A DNA stretch of 26,884 nt, taken from the IMG/VR virus record IMGVR_UViG_3300046737_000034, positions 1 through 26,884 of that record, one strand, 5' to 3'. Both the position numbers and the translations under genes were made by a program. Below are positions 6,186 through 13,913 of this stretch, piece by piece. This DNA comes from a virus. The notes below the pieces were generated by a model. It made no database searches and had not been told where the DNA came from. It saw only the letters and a list, made by a program, of their open reading frames with translations. Position 1 is the stretch's first letter. Each line of letters begins with the position of its first letter.

Positions 6186-7016
6186 ATGAGTGAATTTGGT
6201 AAGAGTGGATATCACGGCCCAGACTCCATGAGAGAGAAAGCTGAAAAGATTTTCAGAGAATCCGGTGAAATGAAAGAGATATCTAGAGTGGTTCCAGGAA
6301 GCTATTCAGCGCGTAGTCGTGACAAAACACGGTTTTATGCAAAGGGTGGACATGTTGAGGAGGGTTCCCATTGTCACAAGATGGAGAAATCCCAGTATGA
6401 CATGAAGATTCCTCGTATTACAAAAACACCCGTAGTAAACGTTGAGAATTTTGAAAAAGCAAGCCGAATGAGAAAAGGCGGGAAGGTTCATAAGAAGGCC
6501 GATGGTGGTCTGATGCAGAATGCCTACGAGAGCAACATGGCTAACAATGCATTGAACTCAATGAACCCGGCTGTAATGAATGCGCCTAATGCTGCAATGA
6601 AGAGAGGCGGCAAGGTTCGCAAGAAGGCGGGTGGTGGAGAAGCCGCGCAATTTCGAAAGATGGTTGAGGCTCCTACTGTTGGAATGAGACCCATGAAGAA
6701 GGGCGGTTCTACTAAGAAGAAAGCCGAAGGTGGAAAGATGGCAGGTTATGCCCGTGGTGGAAATGTTTATGAAAGAGATATGGAGGGTGAACATCATCAT
6801 TCTTCTAACCACTATAGGGATTACTTGGCTGAAATGCGTGGTGAACATGGTGAACATGCAGCTCACGATCATTCCCATATTGGAAAATCTAAAGGAACAC
6901 CTTATGCAGAAGGTGGATATGCCATGGGTGGCGTTGGAAAGATTCGTCATAAGGAATCGACGAAATCAGGTAAGCAAACAGGGGGAAAAGGCTCAAAGGG
7001 CTCACCTTTTGCTTAA
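6186..7016 (+). CDS. GG-motif repeat protein, basic, with His-rich segment
   Basis: The 276-residue product begins two bases after the portal stop with GAGGGG before its ATG. Its C-terminal two thirds carry repeats: MRKGGKVHKKADGG, MKRGGKVRKKAGGG and MKKGGSTKKKAEGG, plus 'YAKGGHV', 'YARGGNV' and 'YAEGGYAMGG'. A His-rich stretch ('GEHHHSSNH', then 'GEHGEHAAHDHSHIG') lies around residues 200-235. The remainder is Lys/Gly-rich and probably disordered. I recall GG-type repeats of this kind in environmental phage proteins without assigned function. The position next to the portal suggests a virion or packaging-linked role; nucleic acid binding through the Lys-rich repeats and metal binding by the His cluster are guesses. 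It is real as a gene, since reading frame and RBS are good. Confidence 0.7.
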   Translation: MSEFGKSGYHGPDSMREKAEKIFRESGEMKEISRVVPGSYSARSRDKTRFYAKGGHVEEGSHCHKMEKSQYDMKIPRITKTPVVNVENFEKASRMRKGGKVHKKADGGLMQNAYESNMANNALNSMNPAVMNAPNAAMKRGGKVRKKAGGGEAAQFRKMVEAPTVGMRPMKKGGSTKKKAEGGKMAGYARGGNVYERDMEGEHHHSSNHYRDYLAEMRGEHGEHAAHDHSHIGKSKGTPYAEGGYAMGGVGKIRHKESTKSGKQTGGKGSKGSPFA

Positions 7017-7020
7017 TTGT

Positions 7021-7078
7021 GTAAAGCGTTACAAGGACGGTGCCCTGCTTTACGCAAATGGAGTTGTGTAGAGCAGGG
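7021..7078 (+). promoter_or_regulatory. Two mutually exclusive hairpins between genes
   Basis: GTAAAGC (7021-7027) can pair with GCTTTAC (7047-7053), while CCCTGCT (7043-7049) can pair with AGCAGGG (7072-7078). The two stems share bases 7047-7049, so only one can form at a time. No T-run follows. The second stem ends close to the ribosome-binding site of the next gene. Confidence 0.4.
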
Positions 7079-7093
7079 TTAACAGGGATGTTT

Positions 7094-7333
7094 ATGTCGA
7101 TATTTAATTATGTGGACGAATTGCTTTTGAGATTGAGGGATAGAGATAAGGTGTATGCAGATACACTATTAAATACTATTTTTCAGTCTTTAGAGGAGCA
7201 GAAGATGACTAAAGGAAAGAGAGAGGGAGTTAGGGATGCGATAAATGTCGTATTGCAATTAAATAAGGATTTTTTTGAGTCAAAGAGTTTAAAACCAGAA
7301 CTAAGGGAGTATGGAAATAATGAAGTTTACTGA
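7094..7333 (+). CDS. Small protein of unknown function
   Basis: The 79-residue product starts MSIFNYVDELLLRLRDRDKV and is mostly helical and charged, ending 'LREYGNNEVY'. ATG at 7094 is chosen because AGGG lies six bases upstream; the in-frame ATG at 7088 directly abuts that site. Its 3' end overlaps the start of the GroES-like gene by 14 bases. No family is recognised. The position between the portal-linked gene and the scaffold suggests a head assembly or packaging accessory, without direct evidence. Confidence 0.6.
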   Translation: MSIFNYVDELLLRLRDRDKVYADTLLNTIFQSLEEQKMTKGKREGVRDAINVVLQLNKDFFESKSLKPELREYGNNEVY

Positions 7334-7955
7334 TAGACGAGGACAAGGAAATAAGAATTTTGTCCTTCCAAAGAAGGAAGAGATTAAAAAGACCGCTTTA
7401 GAGATAGAACAAGAGAATCAGAGAGCCATGCAAGAACATTTGGACATGATTCGACAAGAAGAATTGCGTTTGAATGGAATTGAAGCGTCTAGAGCAAGAT
7501 GTCTGGATTCTTTTAGATTATCTCCCCGCTTACAAAAGCTGAGCTTTATAGAAGAGCATGAAGAAGCTGAAGCCATTCGACAGATAGAGGAATTATTAGG
7601 GTTTGAGAGACCGCGCGTCTGCGGGTACATGATTACCGTTAAGATTTATGTGCGAGATGAAGATGTTGGAAAGCTTTTAGACAAAGACGGTCGCGAGACT
7701 CTCTTATATGCGCCAGCAAAAGTCTCGGCGCACGACAAGTATAGAAACTGTAGTGGATTGGTGCTTTCTATAGGACCCATTGCTTATAAGGACCCTAAAT
7801 TCATGGGTGTGCCATGGTGTAAGGTTGGCGATTGGGTAATGATTGCCAGGAATGGAGGGCCGCAAGTCAATTATAGGGGAATTCCTGTAACCACTATTCC
7901 TGACGATAACATTTACTGGACTTTAGAATGCCCAACTCATGTAACCAGAGATTAA
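7320..7955 (+). CDS. GroES-like (Cpn10-fold) phage protein
   Basis: The 211-residue product has a helical, charged N-terminal region (about 1-95) and a C-terminal beta domain. The latter reads 'CGYMITVKIYVRDEDVGKLL' (from residue 101), 'LVLSIGPIAYKDP' (from about 147) and 'WCKVGDWVMI' (from 166), then a short beta finish. This is the pattern of phage co-chaperonin-like proteins: a first strand, a long mobile loop region, a G-x-V-L-x-x-G-P turn and a K-x-G-D-x-V turn. Co-chaperonins of this kind cap the host GroEL and help fold capsid proteins (as T4 gp31). The mobile loop here (about 112-135) lacks an obvious hydrophobic tripeptide, so interaction with GroEL is unproven. ATG at 7320 is preferred over 7311 for RBS spacing. 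It lies upstream of scaffold and capsid genes. Confidence 0.55.
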   Translation: MKFTDRRGQGNKNFVLPKKEEIKKTALEIEQENQRAMQEHLDMIRQEELRLNGIEASRARCLDSFRLSPRLQKLSFIEEHEEAEAIRQIEELLGFERPRVCGYMITVKIYVRDEDVGKLLDKDGRETLLYAPAKVSAHDKYRNCSGLVLSIGPIAYKDPKFMGVPWCKVGDWVMIARNGGPQVNYRGIPVTTIPDDNIYWTLECPTHVTRD

Positions 7956-7978
7956 AGGGGTAATAAGGTAATTTGAAC

Positions 7979-8005
7979 TAAACGATGACAGGGTGTCGTC
8001 GTTTA
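7979..8005 (+). promoter_or_regulatory. 12-bp hairpin with GGG loop before scaffold gene
   Basis: TAAACGATGACA (7979-7990) pairs with TGTCGTCGTTTA (7994-8005) with one G-U pair and a three-base GGG loop. It is not followed by a T-run. It lies between the GroES-like gene and the scaffold gene and could be an mRNA-stabilising or processing element. Confidence 0.5.
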
Positions 8006-8038
8006 AACGGATTTTACAAAACATTATGGAGGATGAAC

Positions 8039-9046
8039 ATGTCTGTAGAATACAAACAAGAGTTTCAGGTTGATAACGTAAGTAACCCAATGAAGCGGGA
8101 AGTGTTCGACGAAAATGATATGCGTCATTTTCAAGAAGACGGTCAACCAGAAAATGAAATACATGAAGAGCCTGAAATAGAGGAAGAGGCTTTCGAAGAA
8201 GAGCAACCGGAAGAAGAATCCGTAGAGGCTTCTGGTGAAGAACAGAAGAAACGTCAGAAAAGAGATCCGGCCAACGCCAGGATCAATCAACTTCAAAGAC
8301 AGCGGTACGCTGCCTTGCATGAGAGTGAACGCTTAAGGGATGAAAACGAGCGTCTAAAGCGTCTTGCTACCCTTACTACAGATATAGCTACTAAGCATTA
8401 TGAAGAGAGTATTTCTCAACGAATGCAACAAGCCATAACTCTCAAAAAACAAGCTGTTGAAAGCGGAGATGTTGAAGCTCAAGCTAAGGCCGAGACTGAT
8501 TATCTTGACGCAATGATTGACTATAAGACACACAATACTTCGAAAGCAAGAGAAGCCCTTCAGGCACAAGAGGCAGCATACCAAGGCCCTTCTCATACTG
8601 TTGGCCCAATCGTTAATGAACGTGAAGCCAGAAGTTGGATAGAACGTAATCCTTGGGCAAATCCAAATACTGAAGATTATGACGCACAACTGTTTCAGTT
8701 AGCAGATAGTGCCGCCTCTCAATTGGATTTGTATTGCTATCAGAATGGAAATCAACATTTGATTCAGTCTCCTGAATATTTTAGGGAATTGGATAATTAT
8801 GTTAATCAGGCGCGTCAGTCGATGGAATCACAACGCGCACAATCTCATGGAAGGAGTCAAATACCGATGCGTCAATCTACGAGAAGTCCTGTAATGCCTG
8901 TTAGAGGAAGCAACAATGCGCAATCTAGCGGAAGGCAGAAAATACAGCTTAATAGTGCTCAGAAAGAAATGGCTCGTTCATTAGGGGTAACGGATGAAGC
9001 TTATGCAAAAGATTTTAAAGAGAAATACACACGGATGGGAGGATGA
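8039..9046 (+). CDS. Capsid scaffolding protein
   Basis: The 335-residue product has a very acidic N-terminal third with Glu runs (about 40-70), a basic switch 'KKRQKRDPANARINQLQRQR', long coiled coil (about 85-185) with heptads such as 'ESERLRDENERLKRL', and a short C-terminal helix 'EMARSLGVTDEAYAKDFKE'. This is the usual look of phage scaffold proteins, which direct capsid subunit assembly and leave before or during packaging; the C-terminal helix often binds the capsid protein. ATG at 8039 has GGAGG upstream at an ideal distance. The location between portal and capsid genes agrees. No protease gene is seen, so the scaffold is probably removed intact. Confidence 0.75.
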   Translation: MSVEYKQEFQVDNVSNPMKREVFDENDMRHFQEDGQPENEIHEEPEIEEEAFEEEQPEEESVEASGEEQKKRQKRDPANARINQLQRQRYAALHESERLRDENERLKRLATLTTDIATKHYEESISQRMQQAITLKKQAVESGDVEAQAKAETDYLDAMIDYKTHNTSKAREALQAQEAAYQGPSHTVGPIVNEREARSWIERNPWANPNTEDYDAQLFQLADSAASQLDLYCYQNGNQHLIQSPEYFRELDNYVNQARQSMESQRAQSHGRSQIPMRQSTRSPVMPVRGSNNAQSSGRQKIQLNSAQKEMARSLGVTDEAYAKDFKEKYTRMGG

Positions 9047-9047
9047 T

Positions 9048-9590
9048 ATGGTAATTGAAAAAAGCGAACGAGCTGAACGAAAATCACGATCTGATGCAAT
9101 GCGAGAACTAGAGACTCGTATTTCACAATTGCGAAAAGGCTATCAGATGAATGGAAGAGATCCCCTTTACATCCCAAAGGAAGTTATACCAGAAGGGTGG
9201 GAATATCATTGGGGTCGCATGAGCTATGACGGTGGTAGACCAGATATGGCACGAGAACTGGAACTTAATCGTTGTGGTTGGACGCCCGTTCCTCCTGAAC
9301 GTCATCCAGATTTAGTGCCAAAAGATTACACAGGCAGGGCTCACCAGGCACTCGCCGTTATCTTGATTAATGGATTGATGCTATTAGAGAGACCAGAGAT
9401 ATTTGGTATAGAAGATAGACAGAGGCGTTCTCGCGGTAATTATGAACAACTTACCTCTATTAAGGGGTTGAAGAACTTCTTAGGAGATAACGAAGACGTT
9501 CCAGGCCTACAGATTAACAATTCTTTAGACTTCACTCATGAAAAGGGAGTTGTTGGAAGGAGAGTCTTGTCGCCGAATACAACATTCTAG
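9048..9590 (+). CDS. Conserved phage head-region protein of unknown function
   Basis: The 180-residue product reads 'IPEGWEYHWGRMSYDGGRPD', 'RELELNRCGWTPVPPERHPD' and then a helical segment with 'ALAVILINGLMLLERPEIFG'. I recall similar sequences (P-E-G-x-x-Y-x-W ... G-W-x-P-V-P ... R-H-P) in many environmental phages between scaffold and capsid genes, never with a function. ATG at 9048 has GGGAGG five bases upstream, and that site lies within the end of the scaffold gene. A terminator follows the stop. A minor head or assembly factor is the best guess. Confidence 0.7.
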   Translation: MVIEKSERAERKSRSDAMRELETRISQLRKGYQMNGRDPLYIPKEVIPEGWEYHWGRMSYDGGRPDMARELELNRCGWTPVPPERHPDLVPKDYTGRAHQALAVILINGLMLLERPEIFGIEDRQRRSRGNYEQLTSIKGLKNFLGDNEDVPGLQINNSLDFTHEKGVVGRRVLSPNTTF

Positions 9591-9594
9591 AACT

Positions 9595-9630
9595 AAAGCC
9601 AATGGTGTGAACTATTGGCTTTTTTTATTT
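9595..9630 (+). terminator. Rho-independent terminator after portal-scaffold operon
   Basis: AAAGCCAAT (9595-9603) and ATTGGCTTT (9614-9622) form a perfect nine-pair stem with a ten-base loop, followed by a T-rich run. It begins five bases after the stop of the preceding gene. Confidence 0.85.
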
Positions 9631-9640
9631 TATGTTATAC

Positions 9641-9668
9641 TTGTTTCGTGATAGGTGTTATCTATATT
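9641..9668 (+). promoter_or_regulatory. Promoter candidate for the capsid operon
   Basis: TTGTTT (9641-9646) and TATATT (9663-9668) are 16 bases apart, directly after the terminator and before the capsid leader. The -10 is good and the -35 partial. The position argues for it: strong separate expression of capsid genes is common in phages. Confidence 0.5.
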
Positions 9669-9894
9669 GAGTTGCAAAGGCTTTCTTCTCGCGAATTGAG
9701 CTGACGGATAGGATCCGTTCAGGTTGAAGTAGATAACACAGATTACATCGAGTGTACCAAATCTCGTTAAATAAGGTAGCGGTAACCATACCCCCCTCGT
9801 GCCAAACACACGTTAAATCAAAGCGGACCTGAGCTTTAAAACGGTCGGACAGTGACGTCCAAAGTAGTACTTAAATGGATTTAACGAGGTGTTT
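9669..9894 (+). promoter_or_regulatory. Structured 5' leader of the capsid genes
   Basis: About 225 bases without a gene. CTGACGGAT-AGG-ATCCG(T)TCAG (9701-9722) forms a hairpin with a bulged T. GGAC/GTCC (9847-9860) is a smaller one. CTCGTTAAAT (9763-9772) is the inverse of ATTTAACGAG (9879-9888), and CGTTAAATC (9811-9819) is the inverse of GATTTAACG (9878-9886). Both pairings would cover the bases at or beside the GAGGTG ribosome-binding site (9886-9891) of the decoration gene. A third local pairing, TTAAA-TGGA-TTTAA (9871-9884), competes with both. This resembles translational control of capsid synthesis. Confidence 0.55.
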
Positions 9895-10566
9895 ATGAGT
9901 CTTGGTTATAACGCTCCACGCGGTCTAATTCCTAGTCAATATTTGAATGGGTCTTCTTGGACCGGTCAAACTTCTCCTTACTACATAATTTCTGGTTTAG
10001 CGGCAACTCTTAATACTGGCGATCCAGTTTATTGGGATAACGCTACTGGCGGTATTACATTAGCAACTGCTGGAAGTACAAATCTCATTCTTGGTTCATT
10101 CCAGGGATGCAGATATACAGATTCAAGCGGTGTTACACAATTCTCCCCTAGATGGACAACTGGAACAGCAACTCTTGGCGCGGTTCCAGCTGAAGCGTTC
10201 GTGTGTGACGATCCAAATATTTTATTCAATGTCCAAATCGCATCCGGCGCGGGCGGAACAGTAGCCGCTCCATCGATTGCCCTTGCTAATTTAGGTTTAA
10301 ACGTAAATCTAAACGTTGCGCAAGGGACTGCTTACAACGCAGTTAATGGTGTTGTGCCTGCTGCTAACCCTGCGGCTAGCACCCCTCTTAACGGGCAATC
10401 TGTTTGGTATCTGGATTCCAATTCACCAATCGGAACCGGCGTTACTCTGCAAATGAAAATTATCAGATTTACACCTATTCCTGGAAACATTGCTGGATTG
10501 GTATTTAATAATGCGCTGTGCCTAATAAACACACACGCACTCTTAAGACCATCAGTTGGATATTAA
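9895..10566 (+). CDS. Probable capsid decoration/head stabilising protein
   Basis: The 223-residue product starts MSLGYNAPRGLIPSQYLNGS and is rich in Gly, Ala, Thr and Asn with predicted beta strands: 'YYIISGLAATLNTGDPVYWD', 'LILGSFQGCRYTDSSG', 'AFVCDDPNILFNVQIASGAG'. The pattern and the place directly before the major capsid gene fit the small structural proteins that coat or brace phage capsids. GAGGTG lies five bases before ATG 9895; a GTG at 9889 overlaps that site and is rejected. It is preceded by a long structured leader and its own promoter candidate. A head fibre or minor capsid role is the alternative. Confidence 0.6.
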   Translation: MSLGYNAPRGLIPSQYLNGSSWTGQTSPYYIISGLAATLNTGDPVYWDNATGGITLATAGSTNLILGSFQGCRYTDSSGVTQFSPRWTTGTATLGAVPAEAFVCDDPNILFNVQIASGAGGTVAAPSIALANLGLNVNLNVAQGTAYNAVNGVVPAANPAASTPLNGQSVWYLDSNSPIGTGVTLQMKIIRFTPIPGNIAGLVFNNALCLINTHALLRPSVGY

Positions 10567-10613
10567 AGATTTATAGGGCATTGAAGCCCGTAGTAATTAC
10601 AAGGAGTTTTAGT

Positions 10614-11516
10614 ATGGCGATTAACTCATCTCAAATCGCGTCGCTTTTGCGACCTGGTCTCTCGGCCGTGTTTGGTGATTACCAATTCTACCCAAGTCAA
10701 TGGACTGAATTATTTGAGACCTATGAGTCTGATAAGGCAGTTGAATACGAAACAGAAATGAGAATGCTAGGCCTCGGTCAAATCAGAGCTGAGGGTGCAC
10801 CAACCGCTAGTGACGTGATGGGTCAGCGCGTTATCTCGACCTATATCAATAGATATGTTGCCTTGCAGTTCCAAATCACGCGCGCCGCGATTATGGACAA
10901 CCTGTACAAGACAAAATTCCCATTAATGGTTAAGGCTCTTAAAAAGTCTATGGCCCAAACAAAGGACGTTTTAGCTGCCTCTGTTTTCAATAATGCCTTT
11001 GACACCGCCTTTGCGGGTGGAGATGGCAAGCCACTTTGTTCGACAACTCACCCAATCGACACAGGCGTTTATGCAAATGCGCCAGCCGTTAGCGTGGACT
11101 TGAATGAAGCTTCTTTGGAAAGCGCTTTGATTACAACTCAGCAGTTCAAAGACCAAGCGGGTTTGATTGTTATGACAAAGGCTCAAAAACTAGCCGTTGC
11201 TCCTCAAGGTCAATTTGTAAGTGAGCGTTTGTTGGGATCAGCCTTCAGAACAAACACTCCGAATAATGACGTTTCGGCCATTTATAACGGTTCTTACCTG
11301 CCAAAAGGCTGGGTATGTAATCAGTACTTTACATCACCTAACGCTTGGTTCTTGTTGACCGATGCTCAAGATGGTCTTAAGCACTATGTCAGAGAAAAGA
11401 TTGAGACAGATGTCTATACGGACTACTCTACTGATAATTTAATGGCAAAAGCTGTGGAAAGATACAGTTTCGGATGGTCAAACCCACGCGCTGTTTATGG
11501 TAGTAACGGACCTTAA
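10614..11516 (+). CDS. Major capsid protein (HK97-fold type)
   Basis: The 300-residue product matches the major head proteins of the type carrying 'LCSTTHPIDTGVYANAPAV', 'LESALITTQQFKDQAGLIV', 'NQYFTSPNAWFLLTDAQDGL' and a final 'ERYSFGWSNPRAVYGSNG'. Early 'TASDVMGQRVISTYINRYV' and 'FQITRAAIMDNL' are likewise typical. This subunit builds the icosahedral shell. No N-terminal delta domain is evident, in line with a separate scaffold gene. AAGGAG lies seven bases before ATG 10614. Gene order, with the scaffold two genes upstream and neck genes downstream, supports the call. Confidence 0.88.
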   Translation: MAINSSQIASLLRPGLSAVFGDYQFYPSQWTELFETYESDKAVEYETEMRMLGLGQIRAEGAPTASDVMGQRVISTYINRYVALQFQITRAAIMDNLYKTKFPLMVKALKKSMAQTKDVLAASVFNNAFDTAFAGGDGKPLCSTTHPIDTGVYANAPAVSVDLNEASLESALITTQQFKDQAGLIVMTKAQKLAVAPQGQFVSERLLGSAFRTNTPNNDVSAIYNGSYLPKGWVCNQYFTSPNAWFLLTDAQDGLKHYVREKIETDVYTDYSTDNLMAKAVERYSFGWSNPRAVYGSNGP

Positions 11517-11544
11517 TATTAGTCGGCTCTCTTAGGGGAAATAT

Positions 11545-12669
11545 ATGTCATTACTGTTAAATTTTACTGCGCCAACTGCATTAACCAGTCCTTTGCTGGT
11601 TGGTCCTCCGGTTGCGACGACTGGCGGGTCTATCGACAGTATTCCATCGCTGACATTAGTGAGTACTGTTCCTGTTTCAGCCACATTGGAGCTTCAGGGT
11701 ACAGCTAGCGGGCTTCTTCTGAATCGAGTGACGACTATTGAGCGTGATGCGATTGTTACGCCTGCGAATGGAATGTTGGTATATAACACAACGACAGACC
11801 AGCTCAATATTTACGCCGCTTCTGCCTGGACAATTGTAGAAGCAAGCGGTGGCGCAATTGTATCAACGTCCATCCAAAATGGTGCTGGTACTGTAGCGCT
11901 TCCAAGTTACACATTTACGGGCGATACGAATACCGGGATGTGGAGTAGTGCCGCTGATGTGATTGATTTCTCATCGGCTGGTGCGCGAACGCTTCAGGTT
12001 GAAGGTACTGGGGCTCTTGCTATTTCTGGTGGCACCAGTGCTGGTGGAATTCGTCTCTGGAATCAAGCGAACACATTCTGGTCATTGATTAAGTCCGCTG
12101 CGGTTGCTTCTAACCTCACCTGGACATGGCCTCTTATTGATTCCGCTGTTCCGGCTGGTGGAATATCCACGACAACAGCTATCCCAATGTCTTCAAATGC
12201 TTCTGGTGTATTAGCGTTCTCAAATACTGGAATGGCTTATGCCACTGGAACAATTACGTCTCAAAATATCATAGATATGGCTACAACTGGGGTCACGTTA
12301 CTTGGAACCCCTGGGGTTGGTTTTGCATATGTTATTCATAGTTTTGGTTTAGAGCTTATTGGTGGAACTGCATATGGTAACGGTGGAACAGTTTACTTGC
12401 AGTACGGTACAACCGGTGCTGGAACTGTTACGGCTACAGCTATGTTGCCTGCAACAGCGGTAACAGCTGCATCTACTGGCAATAATACATTTGCAACCGT
12501 GAATGGTTTAATCGGAGCAAACAAGAACGGAACAACGTTATCGGGAACACAGCAAACAACTGCCGCTACGTCAAATGCTGTTATTTCCATTACGGCATCA
12601 ACGGCATTTATTACAGGTACTGGTACAGCCAAGTGGTATATCTGGTACTCAATCGTGCCAATAACATAA
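11545..12669 (+). CDS. Fibre-like virion protein, probably head or tail fibre
   Basis: The 374-residue product is Thr/Ser/Gly/Ala-rich and modular: 'LLLNRVTTIERDAIVTPANG' followed by 'MLVYNTTTDQLNIYAASAWT' (about 56-95), 'GDTNTGMWSSAADVIDFSSA' (about 124-143), 'GIRLW...LTWTWPLIDSAV' (about 167-199) and a C-terminal beta domain of about 165 residues. The first module is widespread in phage fibres and adhesins and recurs in the 931-residue fibre and the 119-residue protein of this window. Fibres bind cell-surface receptors. Its place directly after the capsid gene suggests a capsid-attached fibre. AGGGGA precedes ATG 11545. Confidence 0.7.
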   Translation: MSLLLNFTAPTALTSPLLVGPPVATTGGSIDSIPSLTLVSTVPVSATLELQGTASGLLLNRVTTIERDAIVTPANGMLVYNTTTDQLNIYAASAWTIVEASGGAIVSTSIQNGAGTVALPSYTFTGDTNTGMWSSAADVIDFSSAGARTLQVEGTGALAISGGTSAGGIRLWNQANTFWSLIKSAAVASNLTWTWPLIDSAVPAGGISTTTAIPMSSNASGVLAFSNTGMAYATGTITSQNIIDMATTGVTLLGTPGVGFAYVIHSFGLELIGGTAYGNGGTVYLQYGTTGAGTVTATAMLPATAVTAASTGNNTFATVNGLIGANKNGTTLSGTQQTTAATSNAVISITASTAFITGTGTAKWYIWYSIVPIT

Positions 12670-12714
12670 ACGATAGGATTTATTTAACATTAAATAGGAA
12701 ATGGAGCGTAAGAC

Positions 12715-12969
12715 ATGGAAAAGTTAGTAGCGACAATTGAAACGCAGATTAAGGCATTACAAGAGGCTTTAAACAAGCATACAGATGCATTATCTAAATT
12801 GGAGAATGACAGGACCGTTATAATTGCTGAAATTAGCAAGCTTAATGGAGCTATTGTTGGGTATCGCGATTCAGCGAATCTTATGAAGCAATCATTGGTA
12901 TCCGATTCTAAAGAAGCAAATGATGCTCTGAAACCACTAGAAGGCGAAATTATCGCCGCAGGGGAATAA
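12715..12969 (+). CDS. Small coiled-coil protein
   Basis: The 84-residue product is helical throughout, with heptad-like spacing ('LVATIETQIKALQEALNKH', 'LSKLENDRTVIIAEISKLNG'). Two helices with a break near residue 45 would give a helical hairpin or trimeric bundle. Its stop shares a base with the start of the next gene (TAATG). Unknown function; possibly a chaperone or trimerisation partner for the fibre before it. A weak GGAAATGGAG stretch precedes the ATG. Confidence 0.6.
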   Translation: MEKLVATIETQIKALQEALNKHTDALSKLENDRTVIIAEISKLNGAIVGYRDSANLMKQSLVSDSKEANDALKPLEGEIIAAGE

Positions 12970-13682
12970 TGGCTAGATCAGCTGTTTTTACATGGCCAGC
13001 TTCCAGTGCGACCGCAATATGCGCGTCTCAAAACAGGGCATCCGCTGGTGCTCTGATTATCAATGGTGGTTTAGCGACTAATGCTTTACCACCAGACTCT
13101 AATGCTGTTGCGCCATTTGTGAAGTTTGTTGGATATTCGCGCGTTATTACGGTCAGTTCAGCCTCGAATGTCGCTACCGTTAACTTTACAATTACTGGCA
13201 CATATCGAAACTTACCTCAATCTGCCGTGGTGACGGGCGTTAGTGGTAATACTGTTGCAACCACTGCATTGTTTGATACGGTTACTGACGTTTCTATTAG
13301 TGCGACTCTTGGCGCATTTAACGTTACAGTTGGTACAGGAACAACAGGTCAGACCTTATGGTACAGATTTAATGATAATGCTTCTGTTTGCGCTATGACA
13401 GCTCAGATAGTTGTTACCGATACAATCAATTACACCTTACAGGGAACATTAGATTCGATTGAAACTACTGCGGCCCCTGCCGTATTTAGTCCTATATTCC
13501 CGATGATTGCTGCTACAACCAGTCTTGCCTATCCTTTAGGTATTTATCAGATAGCCAATACAGCCGCCGTTAATTACATCTTGTCTGCGCCGACACCAGT
13601 TAAGTATGCAAATATTCTAATCAATTCAGCCGGTGCCGCTGGGGCTTTAGTAGCAACCTTTGTTCAGCAAGGAGTTACTTAA
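12969..13682 (+). CDS. Beta-rich virion structural protein
   Basis: The 237-residue product starts MARSAVFTWPASSATAICAS and contains 'SRVITVSSASNVATVNFTIT', 'GVSGNTVATTALFDTVTDVS' and 'ISATLGAFNVTVGTGTTGQT'. The pattern of a strand with T-I-T-G-T, then a T-V-T-x-x-S-I-S repeat and V-G-T-G is one I recall from phage virion structural proteins annotated as unknown. Low charge and many Thr/Ser/Ala/Val residues fit an exposed beta-sandwich. Coupled by TAATG to the coiled-coil gene and adjacent to the small basic protein, it sits between capsid and neck genes. Confidence 0.6.
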   Translation: MARSAVFTWPASSATAICASQNRASAGALIINGGLATNALPPDSNAVAPFVKFVGYSRVITVSSASNVATVNFTITGTYRNLPQSAVVTGVSGNTVATTALFDTVTDVSISATLGAFNVTVGTGTTGQTLWYRFNDNASVCAMTAQIVVTDTINYTLQGTLDSIETTAAPAVFSPIFPMIAATTSLAYPLGIYQIANTAAVNYILSAPTPVKYANILINSAGAAGALVATFVQQGVT

Positions 13683-13901
13683 ATGAGTAGAGCTAAGAAA
13701 GAAGTAATGCGAGAGGGTGGAAATTTCATTCAGAAAGCCATTAAGAATCCTGGGGCATTGCATCGCAAGCTACATGTTCCTAAAGGCGAGAAGATTCCTG
13801 CTAAGAAGCTTACTAAAGCGACGCACTCCAAGAATCCAACTTTAAGGAAAGAGGCTATTCTTGCTCGCACCTTAAAGCGTCTACACAATGGACACAAATA
13901 A
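13683..13901 (+). CDS. Small basic phage protein
   Basis: The 72-residue product is strongly basic: 'FIQKAIKNPGALHRKLHVPK', then 'GEKIPAKKLTKATHSKNPTL' and 'ARTLKRLHNGHK'. The 'FI.KAIK.PGALR..L.V..GEKIPAKKL.KA' pattern is one I recall from many phages at this position, of unknown function. It could bind DNA or RNA or be packaged in the virion. AAGGAG lies ten bases before the ATG, inside the end of the preceding gene. Confidence 0.75.
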   Translation: MSRAKKEVMREGGNFIQKAIKNPGALHRKLHVPKGEKIPAKKLTKATHSKNPTLRKEAILARTLKRLHNGHK

Positions 13902-13913
13902 GGATGAGCGGTA

